A stretch of DNA of 10,441 bases, taken from positions 1-10,441 of the forward strand of contig JACQCL010000032.1 in NCBI GenBank assembly GCA_016201645.1, read 5' to 3'. The translations under genes were made by a program, and so were the position numbers. How positions within the stretch are numbered: position 1 is the stretch's first letter; every line of letters begins with the position of its first letter. The notes under the pieces are model-generated. The model saw nothing but the letters and a program-made list of their open reading frames with translations, ran no database searches and was not told where the DNA came from. Positions 1 to 6,743 of this stretch are shown here, piece after piece. The stretch comes from Candidatus Rokuibacteriota bacterium (GTDB lineage: Bacteria; Methylomirabilota; Methylomirabilia; Rokubacteriales; CSP1-6).

Positions 1-60
1 GCTGGATCGGCGCGCAATCGCCTGTCTCGACGATCTCCGGCGTCGGGGGACCAACCACTG

Positions 61-98
61 ATACCCACAAGTTATCCACTTATCCACACTAATCCACA
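61..98 (+). promoter_or_regulatory. Cluster of DnaA-box-like 9-mers (candidate DnaA-binding region)
   Basis: Four consecutive 9-mers resemble the DnaA box TTATCCACA, all in the same orientation: 61-69 ATACCCACA (7/9), 72-80 TTATCCACT (8/9), 80-88 TTATCCACA (9/9) and 90-98 TAATCCACA (8/9). A weaker candidate ends at 170 (CCGTCCACA, 6/9). Such head-to-tail packing in otherwise GC-rich DNA is typical of DnaA-binding regions, including oriC. An AT-rich stretch lies about 165 bp to the right (261-336). I see no clear DnaA-trio repeat. The gene cluster to the right is transcribed toward this site, which would be head-on to forks leaving it and argues against a simple oriC reading. A regulatory DnaA-binding site is the alternative. 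Confidence 0.6.
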
Positions 99-204
99 GC
101 GGCCAAAATTGCTTGTCCCGACGCGCTCTCCGGGTGGGGGTCGCCCAAAACGAGCGTCCTACCGTCCACAGGCGAGGGGTGTCGTGAAAATTTGCCGGTC
201 TGAT

Positions 205-234
205 GAGGCTTCGGAGGGGGCACCCCCCGCGAAG
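205..234. repeat. GC-rich imperfect hairpin, relative of the palindromes at 6881-6985
   Basis: The sequence can fold as an outer stem CTTCG (209-213) with CGAAG (230-234) and an inner stem GGGGG (216-220) with CCCCC (224-228) around a 3-base loop, with a small GA/G internal mismatch. The left arm at 205-221 matches 6875-6891 at 15 of 17 positions, so this looks like a dispersed copy of the B-type palindrome found between ftsH and folP. No T-tract follows on either strand, so a canonical intrinsic terminator is unlikely. Confidence 0.5.
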
Positions 235-261
235 GCGCGCCGAACGCGGCGAAACGAGCCC

Positions 262-290
262 TTGACAATTTTTCTGGACGCCAATAATGT
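262..290 (+). promoter_or_regulatory. Putative sigma-70-type promoter for the small plus-strand gene
   Basis: A perfect -35 hexamer TTGACA (262-267) is followed after 17 bases by TAATGT (285-290), which keeps the T1, A2 and T6 of the -10 consensus. AATAAT at 283-288 is closer to TATAAT but leaves only a 15-base spacer. A second weaker pair is TTGTCG (290-295) with TATCAT (311-316), also at 15 bases. The region is clearly more AT-rich than its surroundings. Start of transcription near 297 would leave a leader of about 70 nt before the ATG at 368. Confidence 0.5.
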
Positions 291-367
291 TGTCGCGTTG
301 CACTTGCTTTTATCATCGGAGTTTGTTTTTTGCGAGCGGTGAACGAAGAGAACGACGGAGATCGCTC

Positions 368-610
368 ATGGAGGCCAGCCGAAAACCACTCGCGAAGATC
401 GAGGGACGGCGTCGGTTGCGGCTCAGCAGGCTCACGGTCGCGTGGCGCGGGACGCCGAACCTGGATGATTGGGTGGCTTACATCGTCAACGGCACCAAAT
501 CGAAGAAGCTGATCCTGGCCGACCGCGTTTCGGAGCGGAAGGTCAAAACCCTCCTCGGCCGGATCCACGCGATGCCCAAGAAGGACGTCGAAAAGCTCGC
601 GAAGGGCTAG
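368..610 (+). CDS. Small highly basic hypothetical protein (80 aa)
   Basis: I do not recognise this protein. The ATG at 368 has a GGAG Shine-Dalgarno core at 357-360 with a 7-nt spacer, and a TTGACA promoter lies about 80 bases upstream. The frame extends in-frame to an ATG at 287, but that start has no ribosome-binding site and falls inside the promoter. The product is rich in Arg and Lys, above all in the first 27 residues and the last 30, with a short central stretch containing WRGTPNLDDWVAYIV. No signal peptide, membrane segment or cysteine motif is visible. The charge would suit a nucleic-acid-binding or ribosome-associated protein, but that is a guess. Its TAG stop (608-610) overlaps the radC TAG stop on the other strand within CTAG, as expected for two real convergent genes. 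It is the only plus-strand gene in the window. Confidence 0.6.
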   Translation: MEASRKPLAKIEGRRRLRLSRLTVAWRGTPNLDDWVAYIVNGTKSKKLILADRVSERKVKTLLGRIHAMPKKDVEKLAKG

Positions 611-1293
611 AGCACCCCCCGTTGGGCGAGGCTGACGAATCGCCCCTTCCCCACGATGACGTGGTCATGGATTCGAAAGTCGAGGAGCCGGGCGCACTCT
701 GCCAGCTGACGGGTCAGCCGGAGGTCCTCCTTGCTCGGCGTCGGATCGCCGCTCGGGTGATTGTGCAGCAGGATCAACGAGGCGGCTGACTCGAGGATCG
801 CGGGCTTGAAGACCTCCCGGGGATGGACCAGGCTCGCCGAGAGCGTCCCCTCCGAGACCACGACATCCTTGAGGAACCCGTTCTGGGCGTCCAGGAGCAC
901 AACCCGGAACACCTCTTTCTGAAGATGTTCCATCAGCGGTCCGAAATGGGCGAACACGCGCTCCGGACTTCCCAGGGTGATCCTGCCGTCGCTCCCGCGG
1001 GAGCGAAGGCGTCGGGTCAGCTCGAATGTCGCCGCCAGCCTGACCGCCTTCGCGCGTCCCACCCCCCGGATCCGCATCAGTTCCGCGACGCCGCGCCCTG
1101 CCAATCCCGACAGTGAACCGTACTCCGCGAGCATTTCACGGGCCACGTCAACGGCCGTCTGCCCCCGGATGCCGGTCCCCAACTGGAGGGCGAGCAGCTC
1201 GGCATCGGCCAGGGAGTCGGGTCCCTTGAGATAGAGCCGCTCGCGGGGGCGCTCCCCGGCGGGCCAGTCGCTGATCCGTGAGGCGCGGCTCAT
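607..1293 (-). CDS. radC: RadC family JAB/MPN domain protein
   Basis: Family member of the RadC/UPF0758 proteins, which carry a JAMM metalloprotease-like fold. The cellular role is uncertain and the old link to DNA repair is not well supported. From the ATG at 1293 the protein has 228 residues, the usual length. It opens with the typical DWPAGERPRERL (9-20), then a helix-hairpin-helix stretch (about 72-86, MRIRGVGRAKAVRL) and the JAMM metal site: Glu127, then HNHPSGDPTPSKED at 177-190 with His177, His179 and Asp190. A TTG at 1341 would overlap the tsaE stop and add 16 residues unlike the family, so I prefer 1293; a GAGG lies about 13 nt upstream. It is the last gene of the minus-strand cluster, 44 bp after tsaE, and converges with the small plus-strand gene. 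Confidence 0.93.
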   Translation of the reverse strand: MSRASRISDWPAGERPRERLYLKGPDSLADAELLALQLGTGIRGQTAVDVAREMLAEYGSLSGLAGRGVAELMRIRGVGRAKAVRLAATFELTRRLRSRGSDGRITLGSPERVFAHFGPLMEHLQKEVFRVVLLDAQNGFLKDVVVSEGTLSASLVHPREVFKPAILESAASLILLHNHPSGDPTPSKEDLRLTRQLAECARLLDFRIHDHVIVGKGRFVSLAQRGVL

Positions 1294-1337
1294 AGGGTCA
1301 ACGAGCCTCGTATCACGCGGGCCCGAACCGGTCAATG

Positions 1338-1778
1338 TCAAGAAAGCGATACGTCCTCGGGGAGCCCCTCGATCACGATCTCGCGCGGCTCGTTCCCGAG
1401 CCCGGAGATCTTCACCGTGATGGCGTGCGGAGGAAGCAGCGCGAGCAGCTTGTCAGCCCACTCCACCACCGTCACGCCGTCCCCGTAGAAGAACTCCTCC
1501 AGGCCGAGGTCGAGGAGCTCCGTCAGGCTCCGAGTCCGGTAGGCGTCGAGGTGATGGACCGGAAGACGACCCCGGTAGTGGTTGATCAGGACGAAGGTGG
1601 GACTCGTGGCCGTCTCCGTGACTCCCAGGCCGCGCACGAGTCCCTGGAGGAAACAGGTCTTCCCGGTCCCCAGCTCTCCGATGGTGGCCACCACGTCGCC
1701 CGGCCCGAGCCGTCCCCCCAGGGCCTCACCGACCCGCTGGGTCTCCTCGGGACTTCCGCTCACGTATCGGAGCTTCAC
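1338..1778 (-). CDS. tsaE: tRNA threonylcarbamoyladenosine biosynthesis ATPase TsaE
   Basis: Small P-loop ATPase that works with TsaB and TsaD in placing threonylcarbamoyl on A37 of ANN-decoding tRNAs, in the cytoplasm. The P-loop is GELGTGKT at 34-41, followed by the family motifs SPTFVLINHY, HHLDAYR (Asp near the Mg site) and VVEWADKL. I chose the GTG at 1778, which has a GAGG about 9 nt upstream and gives 146 residues, close to the usual size of about 150. The frame stays open to a start at 1889, but that would overlap the nnr 3' end by 80 bp and add an Arg-rich tail not typical of TsaE. The nnr-tsaE order is common in bacteria, and the two are 31 bp apart here. tsaB and tsaD are not in the window. 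Confidence 0.93.
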   Translation of the reverse strand: MKLRYVSGSPEETQRVGEALGGRLGPGDVVATIGELGTGKTCFLQGLVRGLGVTETATSPTFVLINHYRGRLPVHHLDAYRTRSLTELLDLGLEEFFYGDGVTVVEWADKLLALLPPHAITVKISGLGNEPREIVIEGLPEDVSLS

Positions 1779-1809
1779 CCGCGACGCCTCGCGTCTCACC
1801 GCCCGCAGC

Positions 1810-3369
1810 TTAGCCGCCACCGGCTTGGGTCCTGACAATCGCCCGTGGAATGGCCTCCAGGACGTCTCCGGCGACGAGCCCCTCTTCACCGCACTCGTCC
1901 CGCGCCAGGTCGCCCGCCAGACCGTGGAGGTACACGGCAGCCTGAAGTGCCGCTGAGGGCGGCATGGCTCGGCTCAGGAACGCGCCAACCATTCCCGTGA
2001 GGACATCGCCGGCACCGCCGCTGGCCATCCCCGGGTTGCCTGTCGGGTTCAAAACAATCTTGCCGTCCGGCTCCCCAATGACCGTCCTCGCTCCCTTCAG
2101 CGCCACGAACACCCCGTAGCGCTGGCAAAAGGCCCGAACGGTTTCGATCCGGTGAGCCTGAACCTCGGCGACCGTGATCCCCAGCATCCGCACCATCTCT
2201 CCCGGATGGGGAGTCAGGCACCGCGCAGCCGGGGCGCGCTTCAAGAGGTCGAGGTGTCCGGCCAGCGCAGTGAGGCCGTCGGCATCCACCACCATGGGCC
2301 GGCGCACCTCCGCCACCAACTCCCGCGCAAGCGAGAGAGTCTCGGGATCGAGCGAGATCCCCGGTCCGAGAGCCACGGCCTCGACCCGCCCTGCCAGGTC
2401 GAGGAGGCGGTCTTTCGCCTTCAGCGCCAGGGACTGGGAGGGCGTTTCCGGAAGAGGCTCGGTCATCGTCTCCATTCCGAGCGCCGCCACGATCGGCTGC
2501 TGGCTCGCGGGACAGGCGATCGTCACGAGCCCGGCCCCGCTCCTGAGTCCCGCCCGCCCCGCCAGGGCCGCCGCCCCCGTCTTCCCCACGGAGCCCGCGA
2601 CCACCAGCAGATGGCCGAAGCTTCCCTTGTGGGCGTCACGGGGACGCGCCGGAAAGAGCGGGCGGATGTCGGAGGGTTCGAGGAGGAAGACCGAGACTCC
2701 CCGCGTGACTTCAGCAGGAGGAATCCCGATGGGAACCACCCGGACTGTCCCGGCGTTGGCGGCGCCGGGATAGAGGACGAGCCCCCGCTTGAGGCCGGCG
2801 AACGTCGTCGTGAGCGTGGCGGCGACCGTGGGGCCCAGCAGTCCTCCTGTGTCCGAGGAGAGGCCGGAGGGAAGGTCCAGGGCCACGACGGGACGTCGAG
2901 CCGCGTTGATCGCTCCGATGGCCCGGGCGATCAACCCTTCCGCCGGACCGGTGAGCCCGGTCCCGAGCAGCGCATCCACGACGAGGTCGGCACTCCCGAG
3001 GGCCTGCTCGACCTCTTTGAAGCTCTCTTCCCTGATCACCTCGGCCAGCCGACCCCGGGAGCGCTGAAATTCCCTCAGCTTGACCGCCGCATCCCCTTTG
3101 ACATCCCGCGCCGCCGCAAAAAGAAAAGCGCGGACGCGAGCCCCGCTTCGCATGATGTGCCGCGCCACGACAAGCCCATCTCCCCCGTTGTTGCCTTTCC
3201 CGCAGAGGATCACCACCGTCTTGCCCCGGAGGGGACCGAACTCCGACCGCATCTCGCGCGCCGCTCCGGCCCCGGCGTTTTCCATGAGGGTCGTGCCGGG
3301 AATCCCGAGCTCGGTCATGGCGCGCCGGTCGAGGCGGCGCATCTCCTCTGCGGTGAAGACCGGGAGCAC
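1810..3369 (-). CDS. nnr: Bifunctional NAD(P)HX epimerase / ADP-dependent (S)-NAD(P)HX dehydratase
   Basis: Repairs hydrated NADH and NADPH: the N-terminal domain epimerises the R and S forms and the C-terminal domain dehydrates S-NAD(P)HX using ADP. The length of 519 residues fits the fused form (E. coli Nnr/YjeF type). The N-terminal epimerase domain (about 1-215) shows MRRLDRRAM, LMENAG and the glycine loop GKGNNGGDGL (57-66). The ribokinase-like dehydratase domain (about 235-515) shows GSFGHLLVVAGS, KTGAAALAGRAGLRSGAGL, VDADGL, LTPHPGEM and NPTGNPGMASGGAGDVLTGM, whose Asp is the expected catalytic residue. Translation starts at a GTG with AGAGGA about 10-12 nt upstream, only 4 bp after the preceding gene's stop, so the two are probably translationally coupled. 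Confidence 0.95.
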   Translation of the reverse strand: MLPVFTAEEMRRLDRRAMTELGIPGTTLMENAGAGAAREMRSEFGPLRGKTVVILCGKGNNGGDGLVVARHIMRSGARVRAFLFAAARDVKGDAAVKLREFQRSRGRLAEVIREESFKEVEQALGSADLVVDALLGTGLTGPAEGLIARAIGAINAARRPVVALDLPSGLSSDTGGLLGPTVAATLTTTFAGLKRGLVLYPGAANAGTVRVVPIGIPPAEVTRGVSVFLLEPSDIRPLFPARPRDAHKGSFGHLLVVAGSVGKTGAAALAGRAGLRSGAGLVTIACPASQQPIVAALGMETMTEPLPETPSQSLALKAKDRLLDLAGRVEAVALGPGISLDPETLSLARELVAEVRRPMVVDADGLTALAGHLDLLKRAPAARCLTPHPGEMVRMLGITVAEVQAHRIETVRAFCQRYGVFVALKGARTVIGEPDGKIVLNPTGNPGMASGGAGDVLTGMVGAFLSRAMPPSAALQAAVYLHGLAGDLARDECGEEGLVAGDVLEAIPRAIVRTQAGGG

Positions 3370-3373
3370 GGCG

Positions 3374-4120
3374 CTACTGTCCTCTCGTGAGGAGAAGGCC
3401 GGAGGCCTGAGTCAGGAAGTCGGCCAGCACGTCAGTATAGGCCTCCCGCCCGAGGGTGCGGGCGCCCCGCGGGAGCTCGATGTGGATCGCGCGTTGAGGC
3501 AGCGTGAGGATGCCGGCCTGCTTGACCGCGGACGCCGTGTAGTAGAGCCGATCCAGCGGTTCCACGAGGACCTGGAGGCTGGGGACTTCGGGCTTTCCCC
3601 CCAGGTGAGCGTCGCGGATCAGCTCCAAGAGGGTCTTGAGCATCCAGGCCTCTTCCCGGCTCACCCCCACCGTAGCGATCTCGATGCTCCCGGCGCTTTC
3701 CTCCCGGACGTTGCCGTGGACCTCCACGTACAGGTTGAGCGGCCCCTGGGCCACTTCCCTCACCCGGCCGACGTAGGCCTCATAGACCTGGCGGGCCTCG
3801 GCGGTTGAGACCTCCTCCGAGGGGGACCCTCCCTGCGTCCCTTCCGTCGGGCGGTTGACGTTGAGGCGGCGACGGCCGGAGTCAAGGTCTCCATACCGGG
3901 CCACAACCAGCCCAAACCCCGTCCGGCGCGCCAGCTCACGGCTCATCCGCTCGGTCTCGGCGTCTGACATCCCATGGGGGGCGCCGATCACAAGGCCGGG
4001 GCGACCCTTCTGAGACACCAGCGGTCCCGCGCTCGGGAGCGCCTCCGGCTCAACGCGGAGCGGCGCGCAGCCCTGAGCGAGGAGGGCCAGGATCGCCACG
4101 CCTCTAGCGAGCCTCCGCAT
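3374..4120 (-). CDS. Putative secreted/lipid-anchored protein with N-formylglutamate amidohydrolase-like fold
   Basis: Function unknown. From the ATG at 4120 the protein has 248 residues and opens with a basic stretch, a hydrophobic core (VAILALLAQ) and Cys18, so it has an export signal. The residues before Cys (A-Q-G) are not a canonical lipobox, so lipid attachment is only possible. The body has the spacing of Zn-dependent N-formylglutamate amidohydrolase-like enzymes: GAPHG (46-50), then VARYGDL and LNVNRP (86-91), an amphipathic segment, and LYVEVHGN (130-137) with a second His. The start at 4120 uses the G-rich run 4130-4136 as ribosome-binding site, 9 nt upstream, and overlaps acpS by 17 bp; ATG at 4129 would lie directly against that run. 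It sits between acpS and nnr, genes often adjacent elsewhere. A peptide or amide hydrolase in the envelope is the best guess. Confidence 0.72.
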   Translation of the reverse strand: MRRLARGVAILALLAQGCAPLRVEPEALPSAGPLVSQKGRPGLVIGAPHGMSDAETERMSRELARRTGFGLVVARYGDLDSGRRRLNVNRPTEGTQGGSPSEEVSTAEARQVYEAYVGRVREVAQGPLNLYVEVHGNVREESAGSIEIATVGVSREEAWMLKTLLELIRDAHLGGKPEVPSLQVLVEPLDRLYYTASAVKQAGILTLPQRAIHIELPRGARTLGREAYTDVLADFLTQASGLLLTRGQ

Positions 4121-4529
4121 GGGCCGCATCCCCCCCTGCCGTGGACTCATCGCCGACCAGCACACACTGGGCAAAGGCGTAATCGCCGTCGTGGGTGAGA
4201 CTCAGGAGCAGCCGACGGCCTCCCAGCGCCTCGCCGATGCGCCGACTCTTTCCCGACAACACCAGCACCGGGGGCTGACCCCGCTCCCGCCGGACCTCGA
4301 GTTCCCGCCAGCTGACCCCGAGACGAAGCCCAATCCCCAGCGCCTTCAAGGCCGCTTCCTTGGCGGCGAAGCGGGCGGCCAGGTGGGGAACCGGGTCGCG
4401 GCGCGTCCGGCAGTACGCGATCTCCGCGTCCGTGAAGACCCGCCGGAGAAACCGATCCTGCCAGCGCTCAACGACCTTCCGCATGCGGGGGATCTTCACC
4501 AGGTCAACGCCCACCCCCTTGATGATCAC
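4104..4529 (-). CDS. acpS: Holo-[acyl-carrier-protein] synthase AcpS
   Basis: Transfers the 4'-phosphopantetheine group of coenzyme A to a serine of acyl carrier protein, activating fatty-acid synthesis. The 141-residue protein is slightly longer than the usual 120-130. Magnesium-binding residues are visible as Asp9 in GVGVDLVKI and Glu58 in AARFAAKEAALKALG, and the LSLTHDGDYAFA segment (109-120) forms the conserved SxSH-like strand, here with Thr in place of Ser before His. The first codon is GTG inside a GTGA overlap with the glmM stop, pointing to coupled translation. The last 15 or so residues overlap the next gene's start and look unconserved. Confidence 0.94.
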   Translation of the reverse strand: MIIKGVGVDLVKIPRMRKVVERWQDRFLRRVFTDAEIAYCRTRRDPVPHLAARFAAKEAALKALGIGLRLGVSWRELEVRRERGQPPVLVLSGKSRRIGEALGGRRLLLSLTHDGDYAFAQCVLVGDESTAGGDAAHAEAR

Positions 4530-5887
4530 TTGGCTCTCCTGAGGCCGACGGCCCGTTCGATGATCGCCGCGAGCGATTCGGCCATGACCTGAATCCGGGC
4601 CTGATCCTCCCCTTCGATCATGACCCGCGCCAGCAGCTCGGTGCCTGAATATCTGACCAGCACGCGCCCCTTGCCGTCGAGCTGCGCCTCGACTTGCCTG
4701 ATGCCGGCATCCAGCCCCGGAATCCTCTCGAGGGGGGGCTTCTCTCGGACCTGGACGTTGAGGAGCACCTGAGGGAACTTCGTCAGGCAGCGCGACAGCT
4801 CGCCCAGGGATTTGCCCGTCTCTTGCGCGACCGTCAGGAGCTGGAGCGCGCTGATCAACCCGTCTCCGGTGGTCGCGCGGTCGAGAAAGATCAGGTGTCC
4901 GGATTGCTCCCCGCCCACATTGGCCCCGACCTTCCGCATCTCCTCCAGGACGTAGCGGTCACCGACCTGGGTCTTCAGCGTCCGGATCCCGGCCTCGGCG
5001 AGGGAGCGATCCAGGCCCAGGTTCGCCATCACCGTGGTGACCACCAGGCTCCCCTTGAGTTGCCCTCGTGAGGCCAGATGGCGGGCACAGATGGCGAGGA
5101 TATAATCCCCGTCCCGAACCTCCCCCGTCTCATCCACCGTGATCAAGCGGTCGCCGTCCCCATCGAAGGCCAACCCGACCTGGGCGCCGCTCGCCCGGAC
5201 CTTTTTTTGAAGAGCCTCCGGATGGAGGGAACCGGAGCGGCGGTTGATGTTCGTCCCATCGGGGCGGATCCCCAAGGCAAGGACCCGCGCGCCGAGACTC
5301 CGGAACAAGCGGGGGGCCAGACGATAGGTCGCCCCGTGAGCGCAGTCCAGCGCGACGACGAGGCCGTCCAGCCGAAGGTCCACTCCTCGGCGGCAGAAGG
5401 CCAGGTAATCGGCCTCGGCCCGCTCGTACACCACGAGGCGCCCCACCGCCCTCCCCGTGGGCCGCGCCGCCGCGTCCGGGGCGTCGAAGCGCGCCTCGAT
5501 TTCTTCCTCCCAGGCATCCGGGAACTTCGTCCCGTCGGGGGAGAACAGCTTGATGCCGTTATCCTCGAAGGGATTGTGGGAGGCCGACAGCACGACCCCG
5601 CCGTGAGCTTCCAAGTGCCGCGACAGGAAGGCCACCGCCGGAGTCGGGAGCACGCCGACCGAGTAGCACTCAGCCCCTGCGGAGAGCGCGCCCGCGACGA
5701 GGGAGGACTCCAGCATGGGACCCGACAGGCGCGTGTCGCGCCCGATCACCAGGCGGGCCCGAGGCACCCCCTGGTGTTCCAGGAGCGTTGCGACGATGTT
5801 CCGCCCCAGCCGATAGGTCGTCTCCGGGGTCAGCGGCTCCTGGTTTGCCACCCCGCGGATCCCGTCGGTGCCGAAGAGGCGCGTCAT
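4526..5887 (-). CDS. glmM: Phosphoglucosamine mutase GlmM
   Basis: Interconverts glucosamine-6-phosphate and glucosamine-1-phosphate, feeding UDP-GlcNAc for peptidoglycan and lipopolysaccharide. Length is 453 residues, normal for the family. Domain signatures appear in order: LFGTDGIRG at the N-terminus (4-12), the phosphoserine loop SASHNP (101-106, with Ser103 the expected phosphorylated residue), the Mg-binding DGDGD (242-246), the sugar-binding GEQSGH (326-331) and the C-terminal phosphate-binding RYSGTELLARVM. The GlmM-type loop separates it from phosphomannomutases. The ATG at 5887 follows the folP stop by 7 bp and has only a weak ribosome-binding site, so coupling to folP is likely. 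cdaA, a common partner of glmM in Gram-positives, is absent. Confidence 0.96.
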   Translation of the reverse strand: MTRLFGTDGIRGVANQEPLTPETTYRLGRNIVATLLEHQGVPRARLVIGRDTRLSGPMLESSLVAGALSAGAECYSVGVLPTPAVAFLSRHLEAHGGVVLSASHNPFEDNGIKLFSPDGTKFPDAWEEEIEARFDAPDAAARPTGRAVGRLVVYERAEADYLAFCRRGVDLRLDGLVVALDCAHGATYRLAPRLFRSLGARVLALGIRPDGTNINRRSGSLHPEALQKKVRASGAQVGLAFDGDGDRLITVDETGEVRDGDYILAICARHLASRGQLKGSLVVTTVMANLGLDRSLAEAGIRTLKTQVGDRYVLEEMRKVGANVGGEQSGHLIFLDRATTGDGLISALQLLTVAQETGKSLGELSRCLTKFPQVLLNVQVREKPPLERIPGLDAGIRQVEAQLDGKGRVLVRYSGTELLARVMIEGEDQARIQVMAESLAAIIERAVGLRRAK

Positions 5888-5894
5888 GGGGGTC

Positions 5895-6743
5895 TCAAGC
5901 CTGCCCGCGGATCGCTTCGGCGACGCGCACCGCCTGGCGGGTCTCGGCGACGTCGTGGCACCGGATCAGGTGAGCCCCATTGAAGACGGCGATGGCGCTG
6001 GCTGCCAGCGATCCTGGCAGGCGGTCTTCGGGATTTCCCGCGCCCGCCACAGCTTCGATGAACGATTTGCGAGAGACACCCACGCAGATCGGCCGCCGGA
6101 GCTCGGCGAGGGCTCCGAGGCTTCCGAGCACCCGGCAATCCCACTCGTGCCACGGCCGATTCGAACTCCTGAAGAAGCCGATGCCCGGATCCACGACGAC
6201 CCGCTTCTCGTCAATCCCGGCCTCACGCGCAAGGGCGAGGGTCTCTCCGAGGAGGCCCAGGATGACATCGGTCGGTTGGCTTCCCGCTGCCGCCGGTCGC
6301 CGGGGATTGGCCATCACGATCAGCCCGGCCCCCGTCCGCCGGACGAGCGGCGCCATCTCGGCATCCGCCGTCAGGCCACTCACGTCGTTGACGATCGTCG
6401 CCCCGGCGCTCAGCGCGGCCCGAGCCGGGCCGGCCCGGCAGGTATCCGCGGAGACCGGAACTGAGAGCTTGGCCGCCAGCCACTCGACGGCGCGCGCCAG
6501 CCTCTCGGCCTCCTCCGCCTCTGAAATTCGGGTTGCCAGGTAGGGTGCGGTGGACATGCCGCCGACGTCCACGATGACGGCGCCGGCCTCGACCATACGC
6601 TGCGCCGCCGTGAGCAGCTGATCGCGATCGCGGACGACCGAGCCGGCGTAGAACGATTCCGGGCTGACGTTGAGGGCGCCGATCACCGCGACCGGCACCC
6701 CGTCGCCAACCTCGACTCCTCCCAGGACGGCCCGACGCTGCAT
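5895..6743 (-). CDS. folP: Dihydropteroate synthase, divergent subtype
   Basis: Condenses a pterin pyrophosphate with p-aminobenzoate in folate-type cofactor synthesis. The TIM-barrel protein has 282 residues. Pterin-pocket residues are kept: Asn25 (ALNVSPESF), Asp100 (SADTCR), Asn119 (VNDVSG), Asp185 (DPGIGF), Lys226 (GVSRKSF), and Arg261 with His263 (IRCHDV). The two mobile loops differ from standard FolP: the usual NVTPDSFSDGG is NVSPESFYAGSV, and GGESTRPG is GGMSTAPY (61-68), losing the conserved Arg. The usual LMHM strand is replaced by IVMANPRRP. It may therefore belong to a DHPS-like side branch similar to archaeal forms, so substrate is less sure than fold. The ATG has a strong GGAGGT (6747-6752). 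It begins the block folP-glmM-acpS. Confidence 0.87.
   Translation of the reverse strand: MQRRAVLGGVEVGDGVPVAVIGALNVSPESFYAGSVVRDRDQLLTAAQRMVEAGAVIVDVGGMSTAPYLATRISEAEEAERLARAVEWLAAKLSVPVSADTCRAGPARAALSAGATIVNDVSGLTADAEMAPLVRRTGAGLIVMANPRRPAAAGSQPTDVILGLLGETLALAREAGIDEKRVVVDPGIGFFRSSNRPWHEWDCRVLGSLGALAELRRPICVGVSRKSFIEAVAGAGNPEDRLPGSLAASAIAVFNGAHLIRCHDVAETRQAVRVAEAIRGQA

Noticed and set aside
1..58. Possible minus-strand gene starting at a GTG at 58 and leaving the window on the left
   Set aside because: The frame is open to the edge, but there is no clear ribosome-binding site and too few codons to recognise a product.
2..61. Possible 3' end of a plus-strand gene entering from the left edge (ends in TGA at 59-61)
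   Set aside because: Only 19 codons are visible and nothing identifies a family; a gene end is possible but cannot be supported.
100..260. tRNA or small RNA gene in the left non-coding region
   Set aside because: No T-arm GGTTCGAAT-like sequence or cloverleaf arms could be found; only the hairpin at 205-234 stands out.
89..568. Minus-strand open frame of 159 codons across the left region
   Set aside because: It overlaps the DnaA boxes, promoter and the small plus-strand gene, has no recognisable domain and a composition typical of chance frames.
1294..1341. TTGACA at 1341-1336 (minus strand) as a promoter for radC
   Set aside because: No -10 hexamer at a proper distance; the best match leaves a 21-bp spacer, and the TTGACA is explained by the tsaE stop region.
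2152..3390. Long plus-strand open frame antisense to nnr
   Set aside because: The minus strand carries a complete, well-conserved nnr; the plus frame is Arg/Pro/Gly-rich with no family signature or ribosome-binding site.
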